A DNA stretch of 64,000 nucleotides from a bacterium (lineage in GTDB: Bacteria; Armatimonadota; Fimbriimonadia; Fimbriimonadales; Fimbriimonadaceae), in NCBI GenBank assembly GCA_027485645.1, contig JAIXQR010000002.1, positions 372,001-436,000 of the forward strand. Reading direction: 5' to 3'. Positions within the stretch are counted from its first letter, which is position 1. Each line of letters opens with the position of its first letter. Below, piece after piece: positions 1-8,736 of the stretch. Under the pieces are notes generated by a model, which saw only the letters and a list, made by a program, of their open reading frames with translations, searched no databases and was not told the origin of the DNA. The translations under genes and the position numbers were made by a program.

Positions 1-942
1 TTCGGTTGCGCGGCGCGCGCCGTCTCGCAAAATGTCCTCGATCGTCGCGTCGTCAACGGCCTTTCGGCGCTCGCGCATCGGCCGAAGGTACTCGTTCACC
101 ACCTCGGTGCACTCCTTCTTGCTCTGCATGCAGCCACGAACTCCGTCGCGGTCTTCCTGCCACTGCTGCTCCCAGTTCGGCGAATACAGCTTCAAATACT
201 GACAAACTGCGCAACCCTCGGGTATGCCCGGATCGGTCTTCTTCAGCTTCGTTGGCGTCGTGTACGCCTTCTTAATCTTCTCCGCGGTTTCGTCCTCGGT
301 ATCGCTCAGATAGATGCAGTTGTCGTATGACTTGCTCATCTTCCGCATGTCGAGTCCCGGCAACTTCGCCCGGTTCTCGTCTTCCGGAATCATGTACTTG
401 TACGGCTGAAACACTTCCTTTCCGTAAAGCCGGTTAAACCGAATCGCGATATCGTTTCCAATCTCCAAGTGCGGCGCCTGATCGCGACCGACCGGGACCC
501 CGTAAGGCTTGTAGAGCAAAATGTCGACCGTCTGCAAAACCGGATAACCGAGCAGACCGTATGGTTCTCGCTCCGCCGCCCCCATGTCGTCCTTCTTTTC
601 CTTATAGGTCGGCACCCGCTCCAGCCAGCCCAGTGGCGTCATCATGCTGAACAGCAAGTGGAGCTCGGAATGCTCGCGAACGTGGGATTGAACAAAGACC
701 ACCGACTTCGATGGGTCGATCCCCGCTGCGATGTAATCCTTCGCAATCTCGCGAGCGTTGTCGCTCACTTCGCGCGAGTTCTCGTACATCGTGGTCAAGG
801 CATGCAGGTCCGCGACCATGCAGAACATATCGAATCCCTGGTTTTGTAGGTCCACCCAGTTCCGCAGCGCACCCTCGTAGTTGCCAATGTGAAGCCGAGG
901 ATTCGTCGACCGCATTCCGCTGAGAATTCGTTTATTTGTCAT
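1..942 (-). CDS. trpS: Tryptophanyl-tRNA synthetase (3' end cut by window edge)
   Basis: Charges tRNA-Trp with tryptophan in the cytoplasm. The visible 314 residues start MTNKRILSGMRSTNPRLHIG: the class I signature HIGN is at residues 18-21 and the KMSKS loop at about 201-205. Family members are about 330 residues, so only the extreme C-terminus lies outside the window. The ATG at 942 overlaps the stop of the upstream M50 protease gene by four bases (ATGA), so it is probably translationally coupled as the last visible gene of a lysA-M50-trpS operon. The HIGN form and the 'GLLGYPVLQTVDILLYKP' stretch are typical of TrpRS rather than TyrRS. Confidence 0.96.
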   Translation of the reverse strand, partial: MTNKRILSGMRSTNPRLHIGNYEGALRNWVDLQNQGFDMFCMVADLHALTTMYENSREVSDNAREIAKDYIAAGIDPSKSVVFVQSHVREHSELHLLFSMMTPLGWLERVPTYKEKKDDMGAAEREPYGLLGYPVLQTVDILLYKPYGVPVGRDQAPHLEIGNDIAIRFNRLYGKEVFQPYKYMIPEDENRAKLPGLDMRKMSKSYDNCIYLSDTEDETAEKIKKAYTTPTKLKKTDPGIPEGCAVCQYLKLYSPNWEQQWQEDRDGVRGCMQSKKECTEVVNEYLRPMRERRKAVDDATIEDILRDGARRATE

Positions 943-1592
943 CGTGGCATCGCCTTGTCGCCAAGGAGCAAGTTCGTCAAGAAGTCAGCAATTGGCCCCA
1001 TGATGAGACCGAGAATCGATCCGCCTTGGACCGGAATCAAAACTAAGGCAAGAAACACAAAGCTACCAATCCCTCGATTAAATTGGAACCACTGAGTTCT
1101 CATGGGTTCTGGCAGAAACGCACCCACGATCCAATGTCCGTCGAGCGGTCCAAGCGGGATCATGTTGAACACCGCGAGCGAAACGTTTACGATCACGCCG
1201 AGAAGAAGGAAGAGCGCGATCATGCTGCTCAACGATCCCGACATGCTCAATCCCCGGAACAACACGGCAAAAATCGCTGCCTGAAGCAAGTTACTAATCG
1301 GCCCCGCAATGGCCACCAGCAAGCTATCCCAGCGCGGGTTGTTCATCTTGTCGTGCCGAACGATGACCGGCTTTCCCCAACCAATGCCATAGCCCGACCA
1401 GGCCGTAATTGCCATAAAGATCGTTCCCATCGGATCAAGGTGAGCGAGCGGGTTTAGCGTAACTCGGCCCATCATCCTCGGCGTCGGGTCGCCCGAGAGG
1501 TCCGCAATATAGGCATGTGCGAACTCATGAACCCCGATCGCGAGGATCAAGATGATCATTGTAAACAGGAAAAAAATGATCTTGCCGTCCAT
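939..1592 (-). CDS. Site-2 protease family (peptidase M50) membrane protein
   Basis: An intramembrane zinc metalloprotease of 217 residues. The zinc motif HEFAH is at residues 22-26 in the first membrane helix, and the second conserved element NMIPLGPLDGH at about 145-155 supplies the third zinc ligand (Asp). Four to five hydrophobic segments fill the rest. It has no PDZ domain, so it belongs to the compact group of M50 proteins of unknown substrate, distinct from the RseP-like protein at 4146-5450. Its ATG overlaps the lysA stop (TAATG) and its own stop overlaps trpS. Co-transcription with lysA and trpS looks like genomic packing rather than a shared pathway. Confidence 0.9.
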   Translation of the reverse strand: MDGKIIFFLFTMIILILAIGVHEFAHAYIADLSGDPTPRMMGRVTLNPLAHLDPMGTIFMAITAWSGYGIGWGKPVIVRHDKMNNPRWDSLLVAIAGPISNLLQAAIFAVLFRGLSMSGSLSSMIALFLLLGVIVNVSLAVFNMIPLGPLDGHWIVGAFLPEPMRTQWFQFNRGIGSFVFLALVLIPVQGGSILGLIMGPIADFLTNLLLGDKAMPR

Positions 1593-2941
1593 TACAAACC
1601 CTCCGGTAACTGCTCGCGCATGAGAATCTCTTCGTACGTTTCGCGCCGTTGCACAAGCGCAAAAGTGCCATCGGTCCTAACCAGAACCGAAGCAGGACGA
1701 GGATACCGGTTGTAGTTACTCGCCATCGAAGCGTTGTAGGCCCCCGTGCAGCCGACCTGAATAAAATCGCCGACCTGAGCGTCCGCCGGAAGCTCAACGT
1801 CGGTAAACAGCCGGTCCGTTTCGCAGTGCTTCCCGCTAATCGTAACGATCTGCTCCCGAGGAATCCCAAACGCCGCACCCGGACCGTCAACCTCGTAGTC
1901 CCAGGTGCTCCGATCCTCCGCCGGAACGAGCTCTACTGGGTACTGGCTGCCGTAAAGCGCCGGTCGCGGGTTGTCGCTAAGGCCCCCATCGACGCAAACG
2001 TAGGTTCGCGGGCCATCTTTCGCCGGGACTTTCTTGATCACGCCAACTTGATACAGCGTCACCCCGCTCTCACCGACACAAGACCGACCTGGCTCTTGCG
2101 CGAGCGTCAGTTCCGGAGTGTCCAGCGCCGTGCCACGGAAGGCGTTCTCAACCGCCTCAACGATCAAGCGGCAGTAGTCCTCAACCGGCATCGGAATGTC
2201 CTTGTCCGTGTACCGAATTCCCAGCCCTCCGCCAACGTTCAGATGCGTGGCCACAAAGCCATGCCGCTCGGCCATCGCCACCGCAAACTGCGTAATCGCC
2301 TCGCCGCCTGCCCGTTGCGCTTCCGGATCAAGCAATTGAGACCCAACGTGGCAATGGAATCCAACCAGGTTCAACCCAAGGCTCATCGCCAGCTTCGTCG
2401 CGCGTTCCGCGCTTCCATCCGCAATGTTGAATCCAAACTTGGTGTCCGACTGTCCGGTCGAAATCTTTGCGTGGGTCACCGGGTCCACGCCTGGCGCAAG
2501 CCGCAGCACGCAAGGGATCGACGGGTTCAGCTCCGCCACCCGAGCCATCTCGGGCTCGTTATCCAGCACGATCATCCCGATGCCTGCCGAGATGGCAAGT
2601 TCGATTTCGGCCAGTTGCTTGTTGTTTCCGTGCAGGTGACAATGGCTCGCCGGAACTCCCGCCGCAAGTGCAGCCGCCAGCTCGCCGCCACTTGCCACAT
2701 CAATCTGGAACCCTTCCTGATACGCAATCCGAAGCACCGCAAGGGTGGAATTTGCCTTCGAGGCATAGGTGAGTTCGGTTCGCGGATACACCGCTGAAAA
2801 CGCCGCCTTGTACCGTCGCAGTCGTTCCCGTAAGTGCGCTTCGTCCAACACGTAAAGCGGGGTTCCGAACTCCGCCGCAAGCGCCCGAACCTGCGCGGGA
2901 CTGAGACGCAGTCTGGCGTCGGCCCCTGCTCCAGATTCCAT
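1592..2941 (-). CDS. lysA: Diaminopimelate decarboxylase
   Basis: Converts meso-diaminopimelate to lysine with pyridoxal phosphate, the last step of lysine synthesis. At 449 residues it is slightly longer than typical (about 415-430). The PLP lysine is K62 in YASKAN. The HCHVGSQ strand, the glycine-rich GGGLGI loop, the EPGRSCVG phosphate-binding segment and the C-terminal CTGAYN element that completes the active site of the dimer are all present. First gene of the lysA-M50-trpS operon; it diverges from dxr with about 79 bases between the starts. No lysine riboswitch is visible in that gap. Confidence 0.95.
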   Translation of the reverse strand: MESGAGADARLRLSPAQVRALAAEFGTPLYVLDEAHLRERLRRYKAAFSAVYPRTELTYASKANSTLAVLRIAYQEGFQIDVASGGELAAALAAGVPASHCHLHGNNKQLAEIELAISAGIGMIVLDNEPEMARVAELNPSIPCVLRLAPGVDPVTHAKISTGQSDTKFGFNIADGSAERATKLAMSLGLNLVGFHCHVGSQLLDPEAQRAGGEAITQFAVAMAERHGFVATHLNVGGGLGIRYTDKDIPMPVEDYCRLIVEAVENAFRGTALDTPELTLAQEPGRSCVGESGVTLYQVGVIKKVPAKDGPRTYVCVDGGLSDNPRPALYGSQYPVELVPAEDRSTWDYEVDGPGAAFGIPREQIVTISGKHCETDRLFTDVELPADAQVGDFIQVGCTGAYNASMASNYNRYPRPASVLVRTDGTFALVQRRETYEEILMREQLPEGL

Positions 2942-3020
2942 TGGGAAAGTATGGCACCGTCCCCCTGACTAGGCCTCCACCAACGCAACCACCGCGATCC
3001 GAAGTAAGATATGCCGACGT

Positions 3021-4139
3021 ATGCGGAAGCGGGTAGTCGTCCTGGGTTCTACTGGAAGTATAGGGACCCAAACCCTGGACGTCATCGATCAAAACCCTGA
3101 ATCGCTCGAAGTCGTTGGACTCGCTGCCGGATCAAACGAATCTCTCTTGCTAGAGCAAGCCGCCAGATTTGGCGTCAAAAATCTTGCTCTCCACAATCCG
3201 AGCAAAACCGGCCTGCCCAGCGGAATGGACGCCATTCTCAACCTCGTTCGGCAAGAAGCCGTCGATGTTGTCGTTGTCTCGGTTGCCGGCGTGATCGGAC
3301 TTTTACCGACCATCGCCGCCATTGAAGCTGGAAAGCACATCGCGCTGGCCAGCAAAGAAGTCCTTGTTGCCGCCGGAGAGCTCGTGATGCCGATGCTGAA
3401 ACAGCACGGCGTAACCCTCACCCCGATCGATAGCGAACACAGTGCGCTCTTCCAATGTATGCAGGGAAGTCGCCCCGATCAAGTCGATCGGCTCATCCTC
3501 ACCGCCAGTGGCGGACCCTTCCGTGGCAAAAAGCGGGCAGACCTGCTCGACATCTCCGTAGACCAAGCGCTCAACCACCCCACCTGGCGCATGGGCGGCA
3601 AAATCACCATCGATAGCGCCACCCTCATGAATAAGGGCCTCGAAGTCATCGAAGCCAAATGGCTCTTCGACATGCGGCCCGACCAGATCGAGGTCGTCGT
3701 CCATCCGCAAAGCGTCGTCCATTCGATGGTCAAGTTCCGCGACGGCAGTGTCCTCGGACAAATGGGCTGGCCCGACATGCGGATGCCAATCCTTTACGCG
3801 CTTCAGTACCCAGAGCGCGTTTCGAACAACTTGAAGCCTTGGAACCCCGTCGATACTCCGACGCTTACTTTCGAGCCCGCCGACGACGAAACGTTCAGTT
3901 CCCTCCGGCTCGCGAAGCAAGCGCTCGAGGTCGGCGGCACCATGCCCTGTGCGCTGAACGCCGCAAATGAAGAAGCCGCAAACGCATTTCTTCGCGGCGA
4001 AATCGGATTCCTCGACATTCCAGAGGTCGTAGAGCGGACGATGCTGCAACACCGGCCAGAAGTCCCAACGTTAGAAAACATAACGCGCGTAGACCAAGAA
4101 TCCCGAGAGTTTGCGCGTAAAGTACAAACGACCGTCTAA
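3021..4139 (+). CDS. dxr: 1-deoxy-D-xylulose 5-phosphate reductoisomerase
   Basis: Second enzyme of the MEP isoprenoid pathway; makes 2-C-methyl-D-erythritol 4-phosphate using NADPH and a divalent metal. 372 residues. The NADPH loop GSTGSIG is at residues 9-15, metal ligands D137 and E139 are in PIDSEHSALFQC, and the flexible loop (SGGPFRG) and the NHPTWRMGGKITIDSATLMNK motif are intact. An ATG ten bases upstream is in another frame, so 3021 is the start. It is followed six bases later by rseP, the same order (dxr then rseP) seen in many bacteria. Confidence 0.97.
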   Translation: MRKRVVVLGSTGSIGTQTLDVIDQNPESLEVVGLAAGSNESLLLEQAARFGVKNLALHNPSKTGLPSGMDAILNLVRQEAVDVVVVSVAGVIGLLPTIAAIEAGKHIALASKEVLVAAGELVMPMLKQHGVTLTPIDSEHSALFQCMQGSRPDQVDRLILTASGGPFRGKKRADLLDISVDQALNHPTWRMGGKITIDSATLMNKGLEVIEAKWLFDMRPDQIEVVVHPQSVVHSMVKFRDGSVLGQMGWPDMRMPILYALQYPERVSNNLKPWNPVDTPTLTFEPADDETFSSLRLAKQALEVGGTMPCALNAANEEAANAFLRGEIGFLDIPEVVERTMLQHRPEVPTLENITRVDQESREFARKVQTTV

Positions 4140-4145
4140 CCCCCC

Positions 4146-5450
4146 ATGCTTGCCATCCTGAATTACATCTCGTACGGCGTCGTGCTGATCATCATCCTAA
4201 TGGTGCTCGTCGCCGCTCACGAATACGGTCACTACCTCTTCGCCCGAATCTTCAACATGGGCGTCGAAGAGTTTGCGATCGGAATGGGCAAGCCAAAGGT
4301 CATCACTTATCTTCGAAAGAAGCACGAACTTCCCGTGACCGCGACCGACGAACTCCCAGAAGGAGTTCAGCCCGGCGATGAGTTCGAAATCCAATCGCAA
4401 GGAATGTCGATGGAAGGCGGAACGGAGAAGCGTTTTGCCACCCTCAAGCGCACTGACAAGGGACTCGCGCTCGAAGAAGTTACCGATTTCACTATCCGGC
4501 CTTATCCCGTAGGCGGCTTCGTGCGAATCAAGGGCATGATTCCCCAGTCCGACGGTGCCGAGACTCGAGTACCCGGCGGTTTCTACAGCAAGCCCCCGCT
4601 TCAGCGATTGATCGTGCTCTTCGCCGGACCCCTGTTCAGCATCATCACCGGCATCATTCTGCTCGTTCCGGTGTTCATGTTCGATGGAAGGGAAGAACCG
4701 CTCAACAAGCCGATTCTGGGTGCCGTCGAAGCCAAAACCCCGGCCGATGTTGCTGGCCTCAAACCTGGGGATCGCGTTACCGCCATCGATGGCGCGCCGA
4801 TTAACACCTTCTTCGAAATGATCCAAAAGGTGCGAACCAGCGCCGGAAAGGAACTCGTTTTCAGCATCGAACGCCAGGGCGTCGCACTCGACCGAAAAGT
4901 CATGCCTGCTCAAGATGCCGCGCCAAGTCCTGTCCTTGGCCCCGATCTGCGCGACTCTGGTAGCACCGCGATTCAAGGAAAAATCGGCGTCGCCTACAGC
5001 GTCGAGAAAGCCAAGTTGTCGTTCGGTGACGCCGTCGCCACCGCTGTAGACACCCCCCGCCGAGCGATCTCGGGGATGGTCGTCACCTTCAGTAGCATCG
5101 CTGGCTTCGAGCGTTCTGTCGGCGGCCCCGGAACCATGTACAAGCTCTCCGAGCAAGCGGTGAACCTCGGCTTTGCCAAGGTGATCTCGCTCGCCGCGCT
5201 GCTCAGCATCTCCGTGGGAATTTTCAACTTGCTCCCGATCTATCCGCTCGATGGCGGGCAAATGGTCGTAGCCTTTGTAGAAATGCTGCGCGGCGGCAAG
5301 CGACTCAGCATGCGCCTACAAGAGCTCATCGGCACCGTCGGCTTCGCGATGGTCCTGCTGCTCTTCGTCAGCGTGCTCATCGTCGATGTCAAACGCTGGA
5401 TGCCCAAAGGCGATCCCGGTCCCGCGCTGGTCGCACCGACAAAGAAGTAA
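4146..5450 (+). CDS. rseP: RseP-like site-2 protease with one PDZ domain
   Basis: Membrane zinc protease that cuts transmembrane anti-sigma factors or signal-peptide remnants. 434 residues. HEYGH is at 25-29 in the first helix; a PDZ domain (GAVEAKTPADVAGLKPGDRV region) is at about 195-265; NLLPIYPLDGGQ, with the third zinc ligand, is at about 361-372. Between HEYGH and the conserved RPYPVGGFVRIKGM strand there is an insertion of about 65 mostly charged residues absent from the E. coli type, and one PDZ domain rather than two. It follows dxr by six bases. The ECF sigma/anti-sigma pair at 22-23.5 kb could supply a substrate, but that is inference. Confidence 0.93.
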   Translation: MLAILNYISYGVVLIIILMVLVAAHEYGHYLFARIFNMGVEEFAIGMGKPKVITYLRKKHELPVTATDELPEGVQPGDEFEIQSQGMSMEGGTEKRFATLKRTDKGLALEEVTDFTIRPYPVGGFVRIKGMIPQSDGAETRVPGGFYSKPPLQRLIVLFAGPLFSIITGIILLVPVFMFDGREEPLNKPILGAVEAKTPADVAGLKPGDRVTAIDGAPINTFFEMIQKVRTSAGKELVFSIERQGVALDRKVMPAQDAAPSPVLGPDLRDSGSTAIQGKIGVAYSVEKAKLSFGDAVATAVDTPRRAISGMVVTFSSIAGFERSVGGPGTMYKLSEQAVNLGFAKVISLAALLSISVGIFNLLPIYPLDGGQMVVAFVEMLRGGKRLSMRLQELIGTVGFAMVLLLFVSVLIVDVKRWMPKGDPGPALVAPTKK

Positions 5451-5463
5451 TCGGAGGGGAAGT

Positions 5464-5793
5464 GTGATTTTTGAAACTCCGGCTGGATTAAGCAACTTCG
5501 GCTTGTTGATGTCACTCGCCAGCGTAATCAGCATTGCGGTTGCGGGCACCCTTTTGATCGAGTTACCCGCCAAGCGCGGCCAATTTTCTGCCCCCTCGCT
5601 AGACTATATGGTCTTTCCGGCGTGGGCATGGATTACTGTTGGTTACGGACTTTTCGAACTGCGTTACGTTCTTTTCCGCCGCAACCTGCCAATGCTCGAT
5701 TATTGGATCCTCGGAATTTATGCCGTAACGATCGCGGTGATCGCGATCTTCCGATTATTCGCTTTAAGGCGAATGTGCTTGACCGGTGGCTGA
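5464..5793 (+). CDS. Small membrane protein of unknown function
   Basis: 109 residues with three predicted membrane helices (starting near residues 10, 45 and 80) and a basic C-terminus (RLFALRRM). The GTG start at 5464 is chosen because a strong ribosome-binding site (GGAGGGG) lies just upstream; an in-frame ATG further upstream lies inside rseP and would add unlikely residues. It begins 13 bases after rseP and is probably in the dxr-rseP operon. I recognise no family. The hydrophobic periodicity and operon position are what support it as a real gene. Confidence 0.7.
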   Translation: MIFETPAGLSNFGLLMSLASVISIAVAGTLLIELPAKRGQFSAPSLDYMVFPAWAWITVGYGLFELRYVLFRRNLPMLDYWILGIYAVTIAVIAIFRLFALRRMCLTGG

Positions 5794-5831
5794 GGTCTTT
5801 TCTTAGGCTCGAATCACCGGAAGCACCACCC

Positions 5832-6131
5832 TCAAGTCGTCAGAATCAGCACCTTCGCGACCGTCGTCCCCGCGAACCGCAGCGGTGTCACCTGCCGGAC
5901 CAGCCACGACTTGCCGTCGTGAACCAAGCCCGACCCGACCGGGGTCGGGTCATCGTAGGGAACATACAGCGCCCGAATCGGGCGCAAAACCGCGTCCGCT
6001 TCGTTCGTCGTCAAAAAATCCCGGTACCGCCGAGACGTCGCGATCAACCCCATTCGGACAACCCCGGAAACCGTAAAGTTATCGCCCAGGCGCAAAATCA
6101 CCGCTCGAAAGCGTTGCTGCGCTGCCGTCAT
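5832..6131 (-). CDS. Probable phage head-closure (stopper) protein
   Basis: 99 residues, last gene of the capsid cassette. The ATG at 6131 overlaps the stop of the preceding gene (ATGA), which decides the start over an upstream in-frame ATG. Size, position after the connector gene, and the C-terminal pattern (DGKSWLVRQVTPLRFAGTTVA) resemble head-closure proteins of the HK97 gp7/SPP1 gp16 type, which seal the connector after packaging. The identification rests on order and fold-like pattern rather than clear identity. The gene stops 38 bases short of the convergent small membrane protein, and no tail gene follows. Confidence 0.55.
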   Translation of the reverse strand: MTAAQQRFRAVILRLGDNFTVSGVVRMGLIATSRRYRDFLTTNEADAVLRPIRALYVPYDDPTPVGSGLVHDGKSWLVRQVTPLRFAGTTVAKVLILTT

Positions 6132-6514
6132 GTCGACAGCACCCCGCCGCCTTGGGTAGCCGCCCCGGTACGCCAAAACGGCATCAGCCGTGCCATGCCC
6201 TGAGCCTTCAATCCGCTCGGATCAGCCAGATCCCGCACCGGCGGACGGAGTTCAAACCCGTCCACCGAAATCGTGTCCGCGGCCCCAACTTCGCGCAACC
6301 GCTCCGCCAAAGCCTCCCCGGCAATCCACTCCGTTGCCCCGAGATTGCATATCGCTAGGACCCCGGAGTTAGTTCCGCTCACCGCCGAAGGCTGCAAGCT
6401 CGCCTCCAACGCCGGAAGCACCTCGTCAATCAAGGCCCGAAGCGCGGCGTCCTGGTCAGAACCAGAAACGCCGCACTTCGCCTTGATCCGGGTTAGGCTG
6501 ACGCTAAGCGCCAC
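6128..6514 (-). CDS. Probable phage head-tail connector (HK97 gp6-like)
   Basis: 128 residues. The N-terminus (SLTRIKAKCGVSGSDQDAALRALIDEV) matches the helical pattern of gp6-like connectors, in which a short 'L..VK..L.I....D..L..LI' segment starts the helical bundle. The GTG start at 6514 has only a weak ribosome-binding site. It overlaps the short frame at 6493-6579, suggesting coupled translation from the capsid gene. The connector would sit between portal and head-closure protein, but no portal gene is present in this window. Confidence 0.55.
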   Translation of the reverse strand: MALSVSLTRIKAKCGVSGSDQDAALRALIDEVLPALEASLQPSAVSGTNSGVLAICNLGATEWIAGEALAERLREVGAADTISVDGFELRPPVRDLADPSGLKAQGMARLMPFWRTGAATQGGGVLST

Positions 6515-6579
6515 GCCCGTTTCACCCGTTTAAGTGCAAGCACCAGCCAACGTCGAAGCTGCTCCTTCCAGCGAGCCAT
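6493..6579 (-). CDS. Possible 28-residue basic peptide between capsid and connector genes
   Basis: The major capsid gene ends TGATG, so an ATG overlaps its stop. The frame that follows encodes 28 residues, amphipathic and strongly basic (WKEQLRRWLVLALKRVKRAW), before a stop at 6493. Coupled translation is plausible and small genes are common here in phage head modules. It could also be just a ribosome path to the GTG start at 6514. No family recognised. Confidence 0.3.
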   Translation of the reverse strand: MARWKEQLRRWLVLALKRVKRAWRLASA

Positions 6580-7514
6580 CAAGAGAAGCCTCCGAAGGCG
6601 GTCTGCCAAAGCCCGTAGCCAACGTTGTATCGGCCGCGAACTCCGTAATAGAACCGATCTCGCATGAAGGCGCTCTCCGCTCCTGAGCTTTGATCCAGCG
6701 CATCGAACTCGACCGGAACGTCGCTTCGCTGCTGCAAAATCATGCTCCGAATCGGCCGCGAGCTATCCAGCAAGAACCAATGGTTCGCCGATGCTCCATT
6801 AAGGAACGGCGAAACCACGACGTTCAGCCGGCCTTGCAGCATGTTCTTGTACGGCGTGCTCGCGGCAGTATCGATCGAGTTGCCCGCGTACACCACCACC
6901 GGGCTCTCGACCAACTCCATCGCCGTCCACTGTAGGGCCGGACCGACGAGCAGCGTGTCCGGCATGGTCCCGAGCGGAACGCCCGCGTCGTCGGGCACCA
7001 ACATCATCGCGCTAATGCCCGCCGTGATCGCCGCCGCACTCAGCGCATCGGCCGAGCGGTTGCTCACCGTCGCCCCGTTCACCGGGTGCGAGGTGCTAAA
7101 GAACGAAACGCCGTCGTGCCCCAGCGCTGACGCACCCGCAACGAGCCCCTGAACCACCAACTGATGCCGGTGCGCCGCCACTCGCGTCGCCAAGTCCCGA
7201 ACTCGCAGCCGGATCAGATCAAGCTGATCATCCTCAATCGCCTTTCGGTCAACCGCAATCGTCGCCTCAAAAGTCTTGTCCTCGATGCTAGATGCGTAAG
7301 CGCTCAAGCCCTGCGGCGTGCGCTCATCCAGAAACTCCCGCATCGCCGGCGGCGAACCGAGCCACGCGTACTTCTGGACGGGTTGGGTGGTGTTGATCAC
7401 CGTCGCCAATCGCTCGGCAACGCTGTTGTCCATTACGTTTTGATAAGCCGCCGCAAACTCCGCACGGAGCCCCGGAAGCAAAAGGGTAGGAATGTCAGAT
7501 CTGGTAAGTGCCAT
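6579..7514 (-). CDS. Phage major capsid protein, Mu gpT-like
   Basis: 311 residues, about the length of Mu gpT. The N-terminal third follows the gpT pattern closely: an N-terminal arm, then 'KYAWLGSPPAMREFLDERTPQGLSAYA', 'IEDKTFEATIAVDRKAIEDDQL' and an 'H..LV..LV.GA' helix, as in the Mu-like head subunit family with the HK97 fold. It lies downstream of a protease/scaffold gene and a decoration-protein gene, the usual order in head modules. The reading frame is intact with no sign of decay. Expected role: self-assembling capsid shell. Confidence 0.82.
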   Translation of the reverse strand: MALTRSDIPTLLLPGLRAEFAAAYQNVMDNSVAERLATVINTTQPVQKYAWLGSPPAMREFLDERTPQGLSAYASSIEDKTFEATIAVDRKAIEDDQLDLIRLRVRDLATRVAAHRHQLVVQGLVAGASALGHDGVSFFSTSHPVNGATVSNRSADALSAAAITAGISAMMLVPDDAGVPLGTMPDTLLVGPALQWTAMELVESPVVVYAGNSIDTAASTPYKNMLQGRLNVVVSPFLNGASANHWFLLDSSRPIRSMILQQRSDVPVEFDALDQSSGAESAFMRDRFYYGVRGRYNVGYGLWQTAFGGFS

Positions 7515-7519
7515 AGGGT

Positions 7520-7960
7520 TTAGGAAACGTGGTTGTCGATCCGGACGCGTACTCCCGCCACGCCGGTAGAAGTCGTCTCAAGGCCAACGATGCGGCCGAT
7601 CTTGTAGTTGTTGGTGAGTCCAGAAGTCGAAACCTGAACCTCCCAATCGGTGTTCGCGTACACCTCGGCGCCCAAATTGGCGAGCGTCGGCGTAAAGCCC
7701 GAAGCGGCTTTGAAAACGAACGAGCCCGATTTGGCCGCGTTCAGTTTCTTCGCCCCGGCTTCTCCGGCCGAGTTATCCGCCGATTCCGTCGCGACGCCGA
7801 TGAACTTGAGGTTCGCCGTGCCGTGGGCCATCGCCACTGCGTGGCCGTCGGAATTAAGCCCGAGCAGGGCCCCCTTATAGATCGCGGCATTGGTCACCGC
7901 ATAGCCGATGATCAGTCCCGGCTTTTCGTAAGTTTCGAATGGTTTTGCAAGTGCAGGCAT
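7520..7960 (-). CDS. Capsid decoration protein (DUF2190-like)
   Basis: 146 residues, rich in beta-type sequence. The 'A..IYKGALLGLNSDGHAVAM' and 'KFIGVATESADN..GEAG' stretches are typical of small capsid-stabilising (decoration) proteins related to DUF2190, which bind the outside of an expanded shell. It lies between the protease and major capsid genes, five bases from each, all on one strand. I infer the role from pattern and order; the family match is likely but unverified. Confidence 0.65.
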   Translation of the reverse strand: MPALAKPFETYEKPGLIIGYAVTNAAIYKGALLGLNSDGHAVAMAHGTANLKFIGVATESADNSAGEAGAKKLNAAKSGSFVFKAASGFTPTLANLGAEVYANTDWEVQVSTSGLTNNYKIGRIVGLETTSTGVAGVRVRIDNHVS

Positions 7961-7965
7961 AAGGT

Positions 7966-8736
7966 TTATCGTTGTCGAGCGATCGCGCTCAGGGAAACGT
8001 CAGGGAAGTGGCGGCGGTAAAACTCCGCTTCTTCCGGGAGCAAAAGGTGGTTCGAGAAGTCAGCTTTTTCCGGCACCAGCTGCTGGGTGATGTCCCGGCT
8101 TGGCATCTGCTGAATCAGCTCTTGCACCAGCAACCGAACCGGCACAGACCTCCCGTCAACGTCCGTCACCTCCCGGCTGCGAAACAGCGCCGTCGCCGCG
8201 GCACGCTGGCAAGGCAGCAGGCGACCCTCTTTGATAAAGCGATCCGCTTCCACCTTCGCCATCTGGTTCTCCCGCTCGTTTCGGAGCGCCTCATAAGCCA
8301 TTCGAAAATCGATCGGATCAATCGTCGTCGCCTCAAACCGGATGAGGTCGTCATGGAACAGCCGTGCCGAAGCAACGCGAGGATTCCGCACCACGGAAAC
8401 TTCCCGAATCGTGGTGAGGTCCTGCGAAATCCCGAGCGAAAGCGCCCCTGCTCCCGACTTGTCAATCAGCGCGTTGGCCTCCGGCGAAAGCGAGAGCACG
8501 CCGAAAAGCTCGTTCTCCACCGCCTCAACCTCAACGAGAAATCCGAGTTGCAGCGGAGACTCCGCGTGCTCCACCAAAACGGGAACCGGCTGGCTGAATC
8601 CGTTGGCGAGCGTCTGCAAGGTTTCGGGCGCGACCGTCACCCCTTTGTCTGGGTAGTCGCCTGCTTCAAAGAGCTTCGCCCGGCGCCGCACCCAGTCGGC
8701 CCCTGGTCCTTTGTCAAGAAATTCAATTGACTGCAT
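7966..8736 (-). CDS. Phage prohead protease with scaffold-like tail (Mu gpI-like)
   Basis: 256 residues. The N-terminal half resembles Mu-type prohead proteases: 'LFEAGDYPDKGVTVAPETLQTLANGF', a likely catalytic His in VLVEH (about residue 57), then 'GFLVEVEAVENELFGVLSLSP' and a likely catalytic Ser in GALSLGIS (about residue 100). The C-terminal half is charged and helical, fitting a scaffold region. I use the ATG at 8736; a TTG two codons earlier is possible. The promoter at 8743-8772 would put the transcript start almost on this ATG, so the message may be leaderless. First gene of the capsid cassette. Confidence 0.65.
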   Translation of the reverse strand: MQSIEFLDKGPGADWVRRRAKLFEAGDYPDKGVTVAPETLQTLANGFSQPVPVLVEHAESPLQLGFLVEVEAVENELFGVLSLSPEANALIDKSGAGALSLGISQDLTTIREVSVVRNPRVASARLFHDDLIRFEATTIDPIDFRMAYEALRNERENQMAKVEADRFIKEGRLLPCQRAAATALFRSREVTDVDGRSVPVRLLVQELIQQMPSRDITQQLVPEKADFSNHLLLPEEAEFYRRHFPDVSLSAIARQR

